Positions 45,401-57,600 of a stretch of DNA of 64,000 nt are shown here, one piece after another (the stretch's first letter is position 1; each line of letters opens with the position of its first letter). The translations under genes and the position numbers were made by a program. A model generated the notes under the pieces. The model ran no database searches. It saw only the letters and a list, made by a program, of their open reading frames with translations, and was not told the origin of the DNA. Source of the DNA: Rehmannia glutinosa (taxonomy: Eukaryota > Streptophyta > Magnoliopsida > Lamiales > Orobanchaceae); assembly GCA_016081115.2 (NCBI GenBank), contig JABTTQ020001795.1, positions 124,001 to 188,000 on the forward strand. Reading direction: 5' to 3'.

Positions 45401-48400
45401 TGTGAAACCCCGATTTTTCCGAGCTTATAATTGATCCTTATTGTCGTTTATACATTTGATCGACTATTTTACCGCGTCATTTTGACGGGTAATTATTAAT
45501 AATTTATACATTTTGTACTTTATTTCATTTTATTTAATTACTTGTGATCATGATCATCATTAATTCTATTTTGCATTTATGATCACTTGATTGATCATTA
45601 TTACTATTTTTGTATTTATTAGTCACCTTAGAATTTTAAGAGACTATTTATTTTAGAGATTTTTACCTTATATAATTAAGATTTTGATTTAGATTAAGTG
45701 ATCATGAGACTTACAAGTGATCAATGAAATCACTAATTATTTTGGAAATTGATATATTTCATCTATTATCATCAAATTTGGGACAAAAAAAAATATATGG
45801 AATTACCATAATGCCCTCATAGTGGACGACCAACATGGATATTTTTGGAGTAAAAATATCATCCAACTCTTGTACACCTACACCTTATATTAGTCATCTT
45901 GTGTATAATTATACCATTAATTCAAACATTATACACATCATCTCTTATATTACTTCTTAATATTATTTTTGCCAACATGTTGGAAGTCTTCCAACATTCC
46001 ATTCAAACCAAGTCTTGCCCATACCTTTGATCTTAAATTGTCTCCCATGCATGAGGTAAAATGCAAGACACAATTTGAACAAACTTCATCCCCCCTCTCT
46101 CATCAAGGTAGACGGCTATATGACCATTTTTGTGCCAAAATTTCATTTCATTTTATCACTAACACATTCATCTCATACACAAAATCCTCCTCCTTCTCTC
46201 TAAACTCCCAACTTCTCTCTACTCTTTGTTCTTACTTCTTCTTCAACACTTAGAAAATTTTCAAGATTTTTCCCCCTATTTCTTCAAAAAAGTCGAACAC
46301 CCCCCCTACAAGGTAAGAAATTTTATCTCCAATCCATTTTTGATATCACATAGTTCATCTCTTCCACCTTCTTAACTTAAGTCTGAATTTGATTTGGAGG
46401 TACATTTAGAAGACTTTGAAGATTAGAGCTTGACATCATTTTGAAGAAGGACTTCAAACTTGAAGAAGAACTAGTAGAGGAATTTGGACTACAAGGTAAG
46501 AATTGAGTACTAGACCCCTTCTTTCCTCTTCTTTCCTTTTTTTTTTTTTTTCAAATTTTAACACCCCTTTTTCATTTTTCAGAAATAGGGGCTGAGCTTA
46601 GGTGATTTTGGAGTTGAACCAAAATTTCCAAATTTAAAGCTTCAACTAGTCTCCAATCACCTACTACACAAGGTAAAGTGTAGTCTTTCCCATTTTCTTA
46701 TCTCCTTCTTTTTCTCCTTAATTTTTCTCTCATTTTCTAACTTCAAATTTTTGATATTTCTTGACTTAGGGGCTGACCTAAGAAGCCTCATCCAAAAATT
46801 GTGAAATTATCCTTTTATTTCACAATTTTCCAATTTTAAGGTGGGTGGAAAAATATTTTCCAACTATTAGGTGTTTTATTAAAATGCATATAGAAAACTT
46901 GATCATGAGCCTTGAGATATATATAAACTATGTATTGCATGTTAATTTTATGTATCAAGTCATGAAAATTCTCAAGATTTGCTCAAAATTACTATTTATT
47001 GAATTTTAGGTGCATTCATGTGCAATTTAATGTTTTATTTGATAAATTCTTGTATGTATTGGACATGCATGTGTACGATCTTTAAAATCTATGTTTTGGA
47101 TGACTTATAACCTGGACAAGTCGAGCATAATTGATTAAATTTCAATTTTGGACTTAAAAATGTAAAAATGGAAAGTTGGTGGACTAAATTGCAAGAAAAT
47201 AAAAGTTAAAGGACCCATCTGCAAATTTCGAATTTTGGGACTGTACTCAGGTTCAAAAATGACTTTTGGACATTTTAATAAAGTTTTAAGAGTTTTAAGA
47301 TAAATAAAATCAACCTTTAAAAGCCCAAAGACTAGATTGTAAAATTTTGAAAGTTTAAGGGCTACTTTGCAATTTTTAAAACTACACCAGATCGAAACTT
47401 TAAAATTTGAAATTTTTACTCTTAAGGTACTGGGAATTACATATTTTAAAAGCATTCCAAAAATCCAAGTGTTTAGGGCTTGGAAAGTAATTTTACAAAA
47501 ATTGAGGGACTAATGTGTAAAATACTAAACTTGAGGACCCAAATGAAATTTCCAGGACTTATGCAGCCCATGCACCTGGAAATACTAAATTAACTATAAC
47601 ATAATTATATTTTGGACCCAAGGTTCAAATTTCATAACAATTGGACCCCTAAAACCCTTAAAGGCAATTATTTCAAAATGGGACAAAAATGATATTTTCA
47701 AAAGTTAAAGGACCTACACATATTTCTTTTAAAAACTGCTTTTGTCCCAATATCCTACTAACCTTAGTGACATTTTCCAACTGGAATCACATTAAAAGCC
47801 CTTCCGGTTTGTAAGTTCCGATTATTTTAAACTTAAGGCCCGAATTGGCAATTTTTATAAATTTGGGGCCAATGTGAGAATTTTATAAAACCTTGACCTC
47901 AAAACTTTAAAAACCTGAATCTCTGGAAAATTTAGAGAATTTAGGAACTGACCTCATAATTTTTCAAGGTTGGGATATTTAATTATTCAATTTTTAACCC
48001 CAAAAGTGTTGGTTTTTACAAAACGGGGCTAAATTACAATTTTTCTTTTATAAAGGACTTAACTCAAATTATTTTCTCTTTTACTAAAACAGCCCTGGAC
48101 CCTCTGACTTGGAGATTTAATTAAAGTATTTTATTTTCCCAAAAACCCTTGACTTATCGGATCAATTTGACCGATTAATACCCGATCGCGGAGCGACTTC
48201 CTCGCCTTGCGATTTGAATCTATAACGGGACTTATGTTCCACCTAATCTTTCAAGATATCGAAGGTTGCTTATCCTTCCGATAATTATCTTCATCCAAAA
48301 ACTCCACCAACGCCAAAATTGCCCTCGCGTTATTTTCAAAAAATTTCCTGAACTGCTTCCCTGAATCAATAATACTCGATTGCCTGTACTTGTATTTACT

Positions 48401-49469
48401 TTCCTGCCTGAGTCAACTTGGTGTGTCGAGCTCACGGTCGGAATGGATACGTCGGGGATGGAACCGGCAGCTCGGCTGCTATTCCACTCTTAGGCCCCAT
48501 CGCCCTAATCCCGCAATCGAGGGATGGAGTGTCCGGGAAGCGGGTCGTAGTACTTGAGATATAATCATGATTATGACAGATCCGAGCCTTGCAAGCTCCA
48601 CTTTGTGGATTTTGTCTTTGCCTATGGAGCGATAAGGTGACCGGTCTTGGACCATCCGCCTGGGAGTTACAAGGAAAACGAAAGAATCATTTCTCGATCC
48701 ACACGATTCTCGGGAGTTATCGGACCCGTTTGGTTGGCGCTACAAATCCGCACGCAACCGCTTACTTGTTTTGCATTGGTTGGCGCTACAAATCCATACG
48801 CAACCATTATCAGCCTTGCATGGGATTGGCGTTACATTTCCGTACGCAATCCTACTTGTCTTGATTGAATCACATAGTTCCTGTGTGACCATGAACTGTT
48901 TTCTTGAACTGTATATGTATATTACTTAAATATATTTATCACGACGCTTGTGGACTGTGTGTGAATTCATGCATCATACTCACGCGTTTTGATATAACTG
49001 TTTTCTCACATTAACTATATATATCGCCACACTTGCACACGATCACCCCATCCACTGAGATTTATGTCTCATCCCCACCTATTTTCTAACCTTAGATGAG
49101 GATTTCGTTGAAGATGCTGAACCGGCCCTGGATTGAGACCTTGTACTCCGCTTGTTGGATTTACTACTTCTTCATGTTGTTGATTGGACTCTTTTCTTGT
49201 GTTGTTGTTGGACTCTTGTATTTCTTTCCATTCCGGTTTGTAACTGAAGGGCGTAGGACCCTTTGACTTTAAGTTGCTATATTTGGTTGATTTTTGGGAT
49301 GTAATATGGATTATGGATTGTAGACTGTAAGTTGTAATTGTACTTGTTATTTTATTTTCCGCTGCTATTTAGACTCTGTTTCATTGGGTTCTCGTTGATA
49401 TTTGTCTGGACTGTTTGGTTATTGTATTTAAGTTGTGGATACTAGTCGCGTTCCGTTTGGGGCGTGACA
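45401..49469 (+). repeat. 3' LTR of gypsy element 2
   Basis: Starts TGTGAAACCCC and ends GGCGTGACA, 4069 bp, almost the same length as the 5' LTR. Differences from the 5' LTR are scattered substitutions and short indels, including the loss of about ten bases at 48380-48390. Tandem GGCGCTACAAAT units lie at about 48730-48860. Confidence 0.93.
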
Positions 49470-49474
49470 TATAC

Positions 49475-50030
49475 CCGTCCCAGCCTGCCTCGTTTAGGTC
49501 GCCCCGCACCGTGACCCACAGCGGGGCGGGACGGGTTTGGGCCCTGGCCCGCATGGAATTTTTATTTTTAAAATGTATTTTAATATATATTTTGCATATA
49601 TAATATATATTATAATATAATTTTTATGTATTCTTATATTGTATCTAACATTTATAAATTGATAATAACAACTTTTGTAAATAATATCCCTTTGGTCGTA
49701 ATGCGGGCCCGTTTTTGATCGCTTCACTTGCTTGCTCCTTCCATCCTTTGGATGGCAGTCGATGCACTTCGCTTCGCTCTTTTAGTCCCAGTCGATTGTC
49801 TCTCTTATTACCATATTTGGTTAATTGGTCACATTTTTTTCATGAAATGGCTTGGATTGGTATTAGTCTGGATACGACAAAATCATTCTATTTTATAAAT
49901 ATATTTTTTTTTTCATTTTTTCTATATTTAATTAAATTTAAAACGGGACAGAATGGGTCGCCCCGCCCCCGTTCTAGGCACGGGACGGGTCTGGGTCTTC
50001 AGCGACCCGCCCCATTGCCATCCCTATTCG
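49475..50030. mobile_element. GC-rich hAT-like MITE remnant
   Basis: Two GC-rich blocks (about 49475-49555 and 49940-50025) with inverted and direct runs of CGGGACGGGT and GGTCGCCCCGC flank an AT-rich core. The right end, read inversely, is TAGGGATGGCAATGGGGCGG, the form of many plant hAT-type ends. The expected matching left end is not seen: the element starts at the gypsy target site. Confidence 0.45.
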
Positions 50031-50545
50031 TGCCAGTCCGATATGTCGGGCACTTATCCTGTCGGCATGATGACAACCCGACACAATAAGCCCAACACGA
50101 TAAGCTCAAACTCACACAACACAATAATCTTATCGGGTCTCGAATTTAAACCCAAACACGACAAGCTTCAAACATGAAAAGCACGAGACGACACAATAGA
50201 CACGATAAACAAAACTATTAAATTTATTTAGTCAGGCCCGCTAGACCATTACCTAAACCCTAAACACATATTCTAACAAATTACCAATACAAATGGTTTA
50301 GATTAAGAACAGTGAACCCTATAAACTAGTTAGTGAATTTTTAAACAAGAACTTAAAAAATATTTATATAAAAAAGTTATCAGGTTTATTGGGCTGGCCT
50401 GATTTCAACTCGATTTTCAATAGGCCTTATCGTGTCGGTCCGAACCCGATAAACTCCAGCCCAAATTCTATAATTTTATGCCGAGTTCCTATTGACCAAT
50501 CATATCATGCCTCAAAAATACATAGATATAGCATTTTAAGCCAAC
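50031..50545. other. Possible second hAT-like remnant, CGTGTCGG-rich ends
   Basis: Both ends contain CGGGT/CCGAC-type words (AACCCGACACAATAAGCCC near 50074, CCCGATAAACTCCAGCCC near 50446) around an AT-rich core. No exact termini or target duplication were found. No coding signal. Confidence 0.3.
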
Positions 50546-50548
50546 CTT

Positions 50549-50591
<43 letters not shown>

Positions 50592-50592
50592 T
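50549..50592. repeat. (CA)n(TA)n microsatellite
   Basis: A run of CA units passing through CATA into about 26 bases of TA. Confidence 0.9.
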
Positions 50593-50649
50593 ATGAGTTA
50601 TAACACTCCAACAAAAAAACCTCTCCCCTCTCTCTAACTATTTCTCTCT

Positions 50650-51389
50650 CTAAAACTAGATCTACTTTTTTGAAATCTTTTCTCACTCTCCACTGCATTG
50701 CCGTCCCCCCTTTTTCCGGCGGCCTCTGGCCGCCCGTGACCAGTCACTCGATGCAAGATGGTGAACCCACTCTTTCTCTTTCTCTTCCTCCATTTCCATT
50801 TTTGTTTTGTTCGTGTGTGGGATTTTTTTTCTCTTGGACCGATTTGATTGTTGGTGGAGACTATGGTTGTTTATGCTCGAGGGCAGCGACTTTTGGAGAT
50901 TGCTTCGGAAGGAAATGGCTGATGGGCATTTTTTTTTTTGGAGGTTGTGGCTGGTGTTTGGATAGGCGATGAGTGCTACTGTAGGATGGAGGGTGGAGGT
51001 TATTTTGGCTTTCATTTTGCTTTTCTCTTTGTTTTTAGATAATTTTGGTAGTTGTGTTTTTGGTTTTAGTTTCTTCTTCTTCTTGTTGTTTTGTTGTTCC
51101 GGTTGAAGGGCAAAACTCGTAGGTGGGGCAGTAGTTGTTGTCCTATAGTGCGTGGTGGTTACTCATCCCCATGTGTTTAGTATTTTGCAGTCTCCATTAA
51201 GGAGTGTTGAAGTCTTCTAGCGTAGGTCGTGGGAGTGTTCTTAGTTTTGGTTGAGGAATTTTAGTTTGTGAATTGGATCTGAATTACGTTTCTTTTGTCA
51301 AATCGGCCTATAGCCAATTGTCTACGTTTATAGTTATAATTCTCATTTTTGAGTTGTTCTAATAAAAACTTTTGTTCGGAAAAAAAAAA
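50650..51389 (+). mobile_element. LINE-like retroposon 3' end
   Basis: A moderately GC-rich, T-rich segment without a conserved frame ends in AATAAAA (51361-51367), TTTGTTCGG and a poly(A) tail (51380-51389). The CGGCC-TATAGCC-like and TTTTGTTCGG-poly(A) ending is reminiscent of plant L1 3' ends. No RT domain is present and no target duplication was identified, so a processed-transcript insertion is an alternative. Confidence 0.4.
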
Positions 51390-51460
51390 AGACACACTAC
51401 AACATGCTCACACCAATGCACCATTTGGCATTTACTTTTATGAGTCATCCTTTTTATTTA

Positions 51461-51637
51461 CTTATATAAAAAAAAAAAATATTACGCAAAATTGCTGAAA
51501 CTTGTGTGTTTTCAGGTGGTATTCGTGCAATTGAAGCAAAAACGCGAAAATACACCCATTTATAGTAAAGAAATTTGAAGCTCCTGGTGATTAAATATTC
51601 AATAAATGCAAGATTTTGGTAATCCCTTTGCAAACTG
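51461..51637 (+). promoter_or_regulatory. Possible core promoter and leader of the 2H-like gene
   Basis: A TATATAAA box lies at about 51463-51470, roughly 170 bp before the start codon. The intervening sequence has no upstream ATG in good context except a short ATGCAAG near 51606. The LINE-like tail ends only about 75 bp upstream of the box, so the promoter is compact or partly retroposon-derived. Confidence 0.35.
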
Positions 51638-54600
51638 ATGGCTAAAGGGATAATCAAGAACTGGTGGGCTCGTTCTGTGAAGATTACTGCAATCTGGTTA
51701 ATCTGCGCTGTTGCTTTTTTCTGTTTCTTCCAGATGGCTCTACGGAATTCTTCATCACTTGAGGATAGTAATTCCAATCGGCCCACAATTTCAAGTACTA
51801 TATATTTCTTGATTATTGTTATATTATGCTGTTTTGGTAGTTCACTAAATAGTGCGTAAATCTTTCTGTAGATTACGCTTGAATGTACTTTTGGTATCTT
51901 TGAGGTTATGTTTCTTGGACTAGGGTAAAAGGGTCTTGCTGGAAAGTTGTTTCTAATAGAGGCAAAGATGGATATATTTAATTTTTTTGTTTAATTTTTT
52001 AACCTGTAATTTGCTGTTGATTTTGTTCATTTTTATCTACATGGTTAATTAAAGGGTTTCCAAAATTTTTAACTAATGAAATGCTTGGTTTACACAAGAA
52101 TATTTGCCACTAGATTTATGGTTGTGATTGATCTCTTTAATCCTTCAAAATATATAATGTTTGAGCTGTCCTTTTTGTGCCTAAATTTGTTACCTTTAAG
52201 TTTAAGGCATAACAAAGAATAAAGAAAGAGAAAAAAGAGTGTTTTGAACTTTGGTTGAGCTATGTTTGGTGGGAGCTTCGATAGCTGTGTAGTTAATAAC
52301 TTGAAAATGTGCAAGCTTTGTTCATTTACTTGATGACTTAGACGAATTGAGCCAAATAATACAAGTTCTTAGCAGCCCTTCCGTGGTTTGATGTGTAAAA
52401 TTCACAAAATCAATAATCTCCCAATGAATTTTACACATTCATCACTTGCTAGTAATGACCAGTTTATATTCCATGGATTCCAACATTGAAGCCAATTAAA
52501 ATATTGCTTATTATGCAAGTAGTTTCTGATTATTTCAACTGGTTTTGTATTTTGACCTCACACGTAAGACATCCCGAGTGAATTATGTGCCATAGAAAAA
52601 GCTGTTATAACTAGCATTGGATTTGCAGATGGGTCTTCAATTTCATATGCAGAGCAGAGATCAATACTGTACGCAAAAATGGCGAAAGATTTGGATGAGA
52701 AAGGAGCTGTTTTTCTTAAGCAGGGAGAAACTTCTCAGTCTTTATCCCTGTCGGATCTTTTTACTCTGAAGGATGAAATAGTGACGCCTGTGCTTAGGGT
52801 AAATATCAAATTTTGACTACTTGTAGGCACTTTTTTTTTAAATATTTCCATTGTATTCAATGGCGTAGCAAACCCACAAAAATGGGGTGAGCTGGATCAA
52901 AAACTCATATAAGCTATAACTTAATTTCTTTTTTAATTTCTTGATGAAATTAGGTAAAAAAGATAGGGGAATGGAGGGTATGGGACCCCTATCTCCGCCC
53001 TTGCTTGTACTTCTCTAACCTCTCACAAATAGTTTTCTTTTATGTAGGCTGCGGATCCTCCAGTGCGAGCAAATGTGTTGCATTTAAGCACTCAGTTCTC
53101 TGTTCCAATTTCGTGAGTTCTTATACCTAAGCTTTACATCTTAAGCAATTGTTTGTTCTATGAAGTATACAAGAAAATTGAAAATGAGTGGACTTATATG
53201 CTTTAGTCTCTTTAATTATTTCCTATAACTTCATGCGTAATTCTAAGATTACATATCAGATGTGAAACTGAAAACTGAATCCAATGTTGTAAAAAGCGCT
53301 AGGCGCTCGCTAGGCGGTAGACTGGGGCCTAGCGCCTAGGCGGGGTTAGGCGGGACCTGGGCGGGATTAAGCGGGCCTTATCGAAAAAAAAATCATAGGC
53401 GGACAAGGAGGGCCTAGCGCCTAGGAGGGTATTAATCGGGGCTAGGCGGGGATTTTTACAACAGAGACTGAATCGAAGATAATAGTACCTTATTTACTCT
53501 GTGGGTCACATTGCAATTTCATTGCATAAATTGTTATCTAGTGATAAGTAACTAAGCATTTCTCACGCCACTTAATAAAGTAGATCTGAAAACTAAATGT
53601 TGCACATACAGACCTACTTTTACCTTGTCACTTTTATGGGTTTATCTACTTCATTTGTGTGCTTGTTTATGATTGCTGGCTGTGCCAACTTGAACTTAGC
53701 ATCCATCTCAAAACTGTGAGGAAAAGAGATTTGTTAAGCTTATTATTTTCAAAATGTCACCTTGTGAAATTAAAACAAAAAACATGTTTACCATCTCTGT
53801 GCAAGACATGCCTATTTAAACCACCTTAAAAGGTATGTTGGGACATTAAAACTTGGTCAGTTTTTACACACCAGGGTAGACGTCATCAATTGTATTTTCT
53901 TTTTGTAAAAAAAAAAATTCATTCCTCCAATTCTGCCTCTCCTTCTAATGCAACAGTATCTTTCCTCATCTAATCTGTTTGCGGCAGTCCGTCTGGAGTT
54001 AGACGTGTGAGGTCACATTTGTAACCTCTTCGTTTTCATCATATAAATGCTGGATGTTCATGACTCGCTCGCTATTAATGCAGGGAGGCTGTGAAGAGTA
54101 TTTTGTTGCCATACTTTGATAAAGGTGATATATTTCTTTCAGCCCTACCACTTGATATGAATACATAGAGCTTGTACCTTGTGCTCCCAGAAGCTGCTTC
54201 GTGCAATAAACTTTTTTATAAAACGGATACATATACAGTTTCATTATATCTGTGTTTTTTATTTTTTTATTTTTTTATTTTGAGGATATTTATTAGACTT
54301 TGGCTTAGCAATCTGGTTTCAGAACTCTACTATGTACCACTTCAGCATGTTCCACACTTCACATCACATAGCTCCTGTCCCTGCCACAGAAACAGAGGTA
54401 TACATTTATTTGGTCTGAATTCGTAAATTTTCATCTTTCTTACTGACATAAAATATTAATGGCACTGCATTCATAACCCTTTTGATTCCCAGATTGAAAT
54501 TGAAGTTAGAGCCGTAAAAGCTGTTGCAGATGCTATATGCCCATTGCACATTGTTCTAGATCGGGTGATTTTGACCTCAACTGGTGTATTACTTGGTTGT

Positions 54601-57600
54601 TGGCAGGTATCCTTTTAATCTCTTTCTAAGACTAACATTGTTCTGGCCATTAATGGTCCAGAGAGGGCCGTATTGCGCAGCATATACACTATTGATTTTT
54701 CTATTGTACCGTGCATAGAGAGTATCGATATAAAAGAGAAGGCAACAAAGAACTGAAAGTGTTATAGTTGAAAAGTGATGATGTATAAATCCAAGGACTA
54801 ATATGAGGACTTACAATGTTATGGTTAAGATCCGAGGTTGGTCAAAGATTAGCATGGACGGAGCCAAAGATGCGAGATTGGCCATTTGTTAGTGTATTTG
54901 CAAAACAGAACCCCCCCAAGGCTATCCCTGGATGTAGATACTCCGATGTTTAAGTCAATGTTTGCTCGTAGAGAGGGTTTTTCTGAGTGTGTAATTGAGT
55001 TTTCGTCTCCCTTTATCTGGAGCCAAAGTCTCCTTTAATGTTAAAGATAGACCTTAGCACTTACCTGGTCGAGGACTCTTCTAGAGATTAGACTCCTTAG
55101 TTAGTTATGATGAGTAGGGCTGCCAAAACAAGGCCAGCCCGACTGGCTCGGTGTTAGGACTGGGCTGTGATTCCGTAGGCCCGAAATGACGGGCCGGCCC
55201 GGTCGGCCCGACGTATTTTGCATGTATTTTTAAAGTATGGACCGGGCCTAGGCTCCAAAATGACAGTCCGGTGGAATTTAGCTCGGCCCGATTTTTCCCA
55301 TTGGCCCGGCCCGTTTGACACCTCTAATAATGAGTCATCTTATATTAGACATTATCATTTTTGTACTACATGTGTGAGGCCCCATATTTTTTTGTACTAC
55401 ATGTGTGAGGCACCAGATTTTTCTACGCTAGACGACACGACTCACGGATACTTTTCCCATACAATATTTTAGTATTCTATATTTATGTTTTTACACCGAT
55501 AATTTATTCTTATATTCACTATTTATTTTGCATAACATATTATGTTATTGGATTTAGCGTCACTTATTTATTACCTAACGACATGATAATACTACTTGAT
55601 TTATGTCTATCATTTAATACTTCAAATTCGATGACTACTAACCTTTTGCATCTTGATTCAGTAAAAAAAAATAACGCTATTTAAAAATCCATTCTTCAAT
55701 ATTTAACAAATAAAACTCTTATCGCAATATTTTTTTTTGAAATGACGACGATACTTTTATTTAGTCGTTTTTCATCAAACTACTATTGCATAATAGATCA
55801 AAACGATTTCTATTTTGATAAACTTAGTATTATTGTGCAATACTGTTTTTGATTTAACAAACTAATCAATTTTTGAGATTTTGAAATAAAAATATAATTT
55901 TGAAAGTATTCATTACAATAAACTCAACATCTTTACTCCAAATCTATTATTTTGATTTAACAAACTTGTATTATGATTTTTGAAATTCTTAGCATAAAAT
56001 AAAGTAGTAGTTGAACCTGTTTCATTGAAAGACGATAATATGCTTTACAAGCAAACCATTTCATTTTATGATCTATTAAAACCATCTACCACTAATTTAA
56101 TATTTGGAAAAATTGCAAAATTGGTCCCTTAACTATAGGGGTGTTGCAATATTAGTCCTGTAACTTTTGAGTTTGCAATTTTAGTTGTGTGACAATTTTT
56201 TCCTTTGGCAAAAATAACTATTTTAATCATGTAATTTTTAGGACTTGACAATTTTAGTCGTTTATTTTCTAGTTGTGGTAATTTCCGTCTTATTACAACT
56301 GCAATTTTTTTAATAATTTTAACATGCTTCTCACTCCATTCTTTTTTTTTTCCTTTCAATTTAAGCATGTAAATATTCGTGTAAATGGACAGAAGGGAAA
56401 TTTGATCTTGGGCTGTTGATAATTTGAGACCTAATAAAATAAAATTGTGTCATCAATGCAAGACGGATAATTTGTATAAATTTAAAAACATCTAAAAATG
56501 TTTCCACTATATATTATTTTTTGGGGAGAAAATGATTAATATAATTTAAAGATATCGTTAATAAACATAGTTGAAATCATTGTTTTTCAATTTTTTTTAC
56601 TAAAGTGTAATTTAGTCATTAAAAGTATTTCATTACATTCCCATAATTTATTTTCAATCACCAATTATGAAATTAGAATCAAGACATAAATGACTTTTCT
56701 ATTCCTTTCTCATTCCTTATTGATACCAAGCATAAGAAAAGGAATACGTACAATATTCCATTCCCTTTGTTATTGCATTCCTAAGTTCATTCCATTTGTA
56801 TCCAATTTCATTCATTCATACCAATCATGCTTTAAGAGAATCTTGCATAAATTATTCTAGCTTTTTGCAAAGTACTCCTGCTAAGGCGAGCTTTTCACTT
56901 TTTCTTACCTTACTTTGTATCACTTTCAGGTTGAATATTATGCTTGTTGGCATAACATTTAGCTTGAATCAGACAAACTAAACAAGGGAGGAAGTGAATC
57001 ACTATAATTCCACTCAGAAACTCTTGGAAAACATAGAAAAATCTTGACCTTCAACCCTTGGTTTTTGTGGAAGCATCAACAAGAGGCTTAGTTTTGCTTT
57101 TAGATACAAAGTACCATAAATCTTTGGCTCTGGGATGTTGAATTCGATAGATAGAAGCAAAGATTGCAACATTCATAGAGATTGGCACCGAGGTTGCTAA
57201 GATAATGGATCCTACGGCGACCCTCCAAGCATTAGGAGTGAGTTGAACATGGCAAAATTGTAAAATTGAAGAATTTCTACGATGGTGGGGTGTAGAGGAA
57301 ACCTTAGACCAAAGTGAAAACTAAGTCTGTGAATGTCGTTATCTTTGCTTCTATCTATCGAATCCAACATCCCCGAGTCAAGGGCTTATAGTACTTTGTA
57401 TCTAGAAGTAAAATGAAGTCTCTTGTAGATGCTTCCACAAAAACCAAGGGCTGGAGGACAAAATGTTTCTATATTTTCCAAGTGAGTCCTTGGGACTTCC
57501 CTTCTAAGTGGAATTGTCACTTCCTCTCTGACTAGTTTGTCTAATTCAAGCTAAATGTTATGCCAACGAGCAGATAGTGAAACAAAGTAAAGGTAACCCA

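Larger units (their letters stand above)
35540..49469 (+). mobile_element. Ty3/gypsy chromovirus (Tekay-like), structurally complete
   Basis: A 13.9 kb element with two LTRs (35540-39609 and 45401-49469), primer site, 5' coiled-coil ORF, gag, protease, RT, RNase H, integrase, chromodomain block and a purine tract. It is flanked by the perfect 5-bp duplication TATAC (35535-35539, 49470-49474). The LTRs differ at a few percent of positions by eye, implying a fairly recent insertion compared with gypsy element 1. The polyprotein is broken by frameshifts, so it is probably not autonomous. Confidence 0.93.

Noticed and set aside
50670..50972. 100-residue cysteine- and tryptophan-rich frame upstream of the poly(A) tail
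   Set aside because: Low-complexity T/G-rich translation, no domain, and it lies in a segment better explained as a retroposon 3' end.
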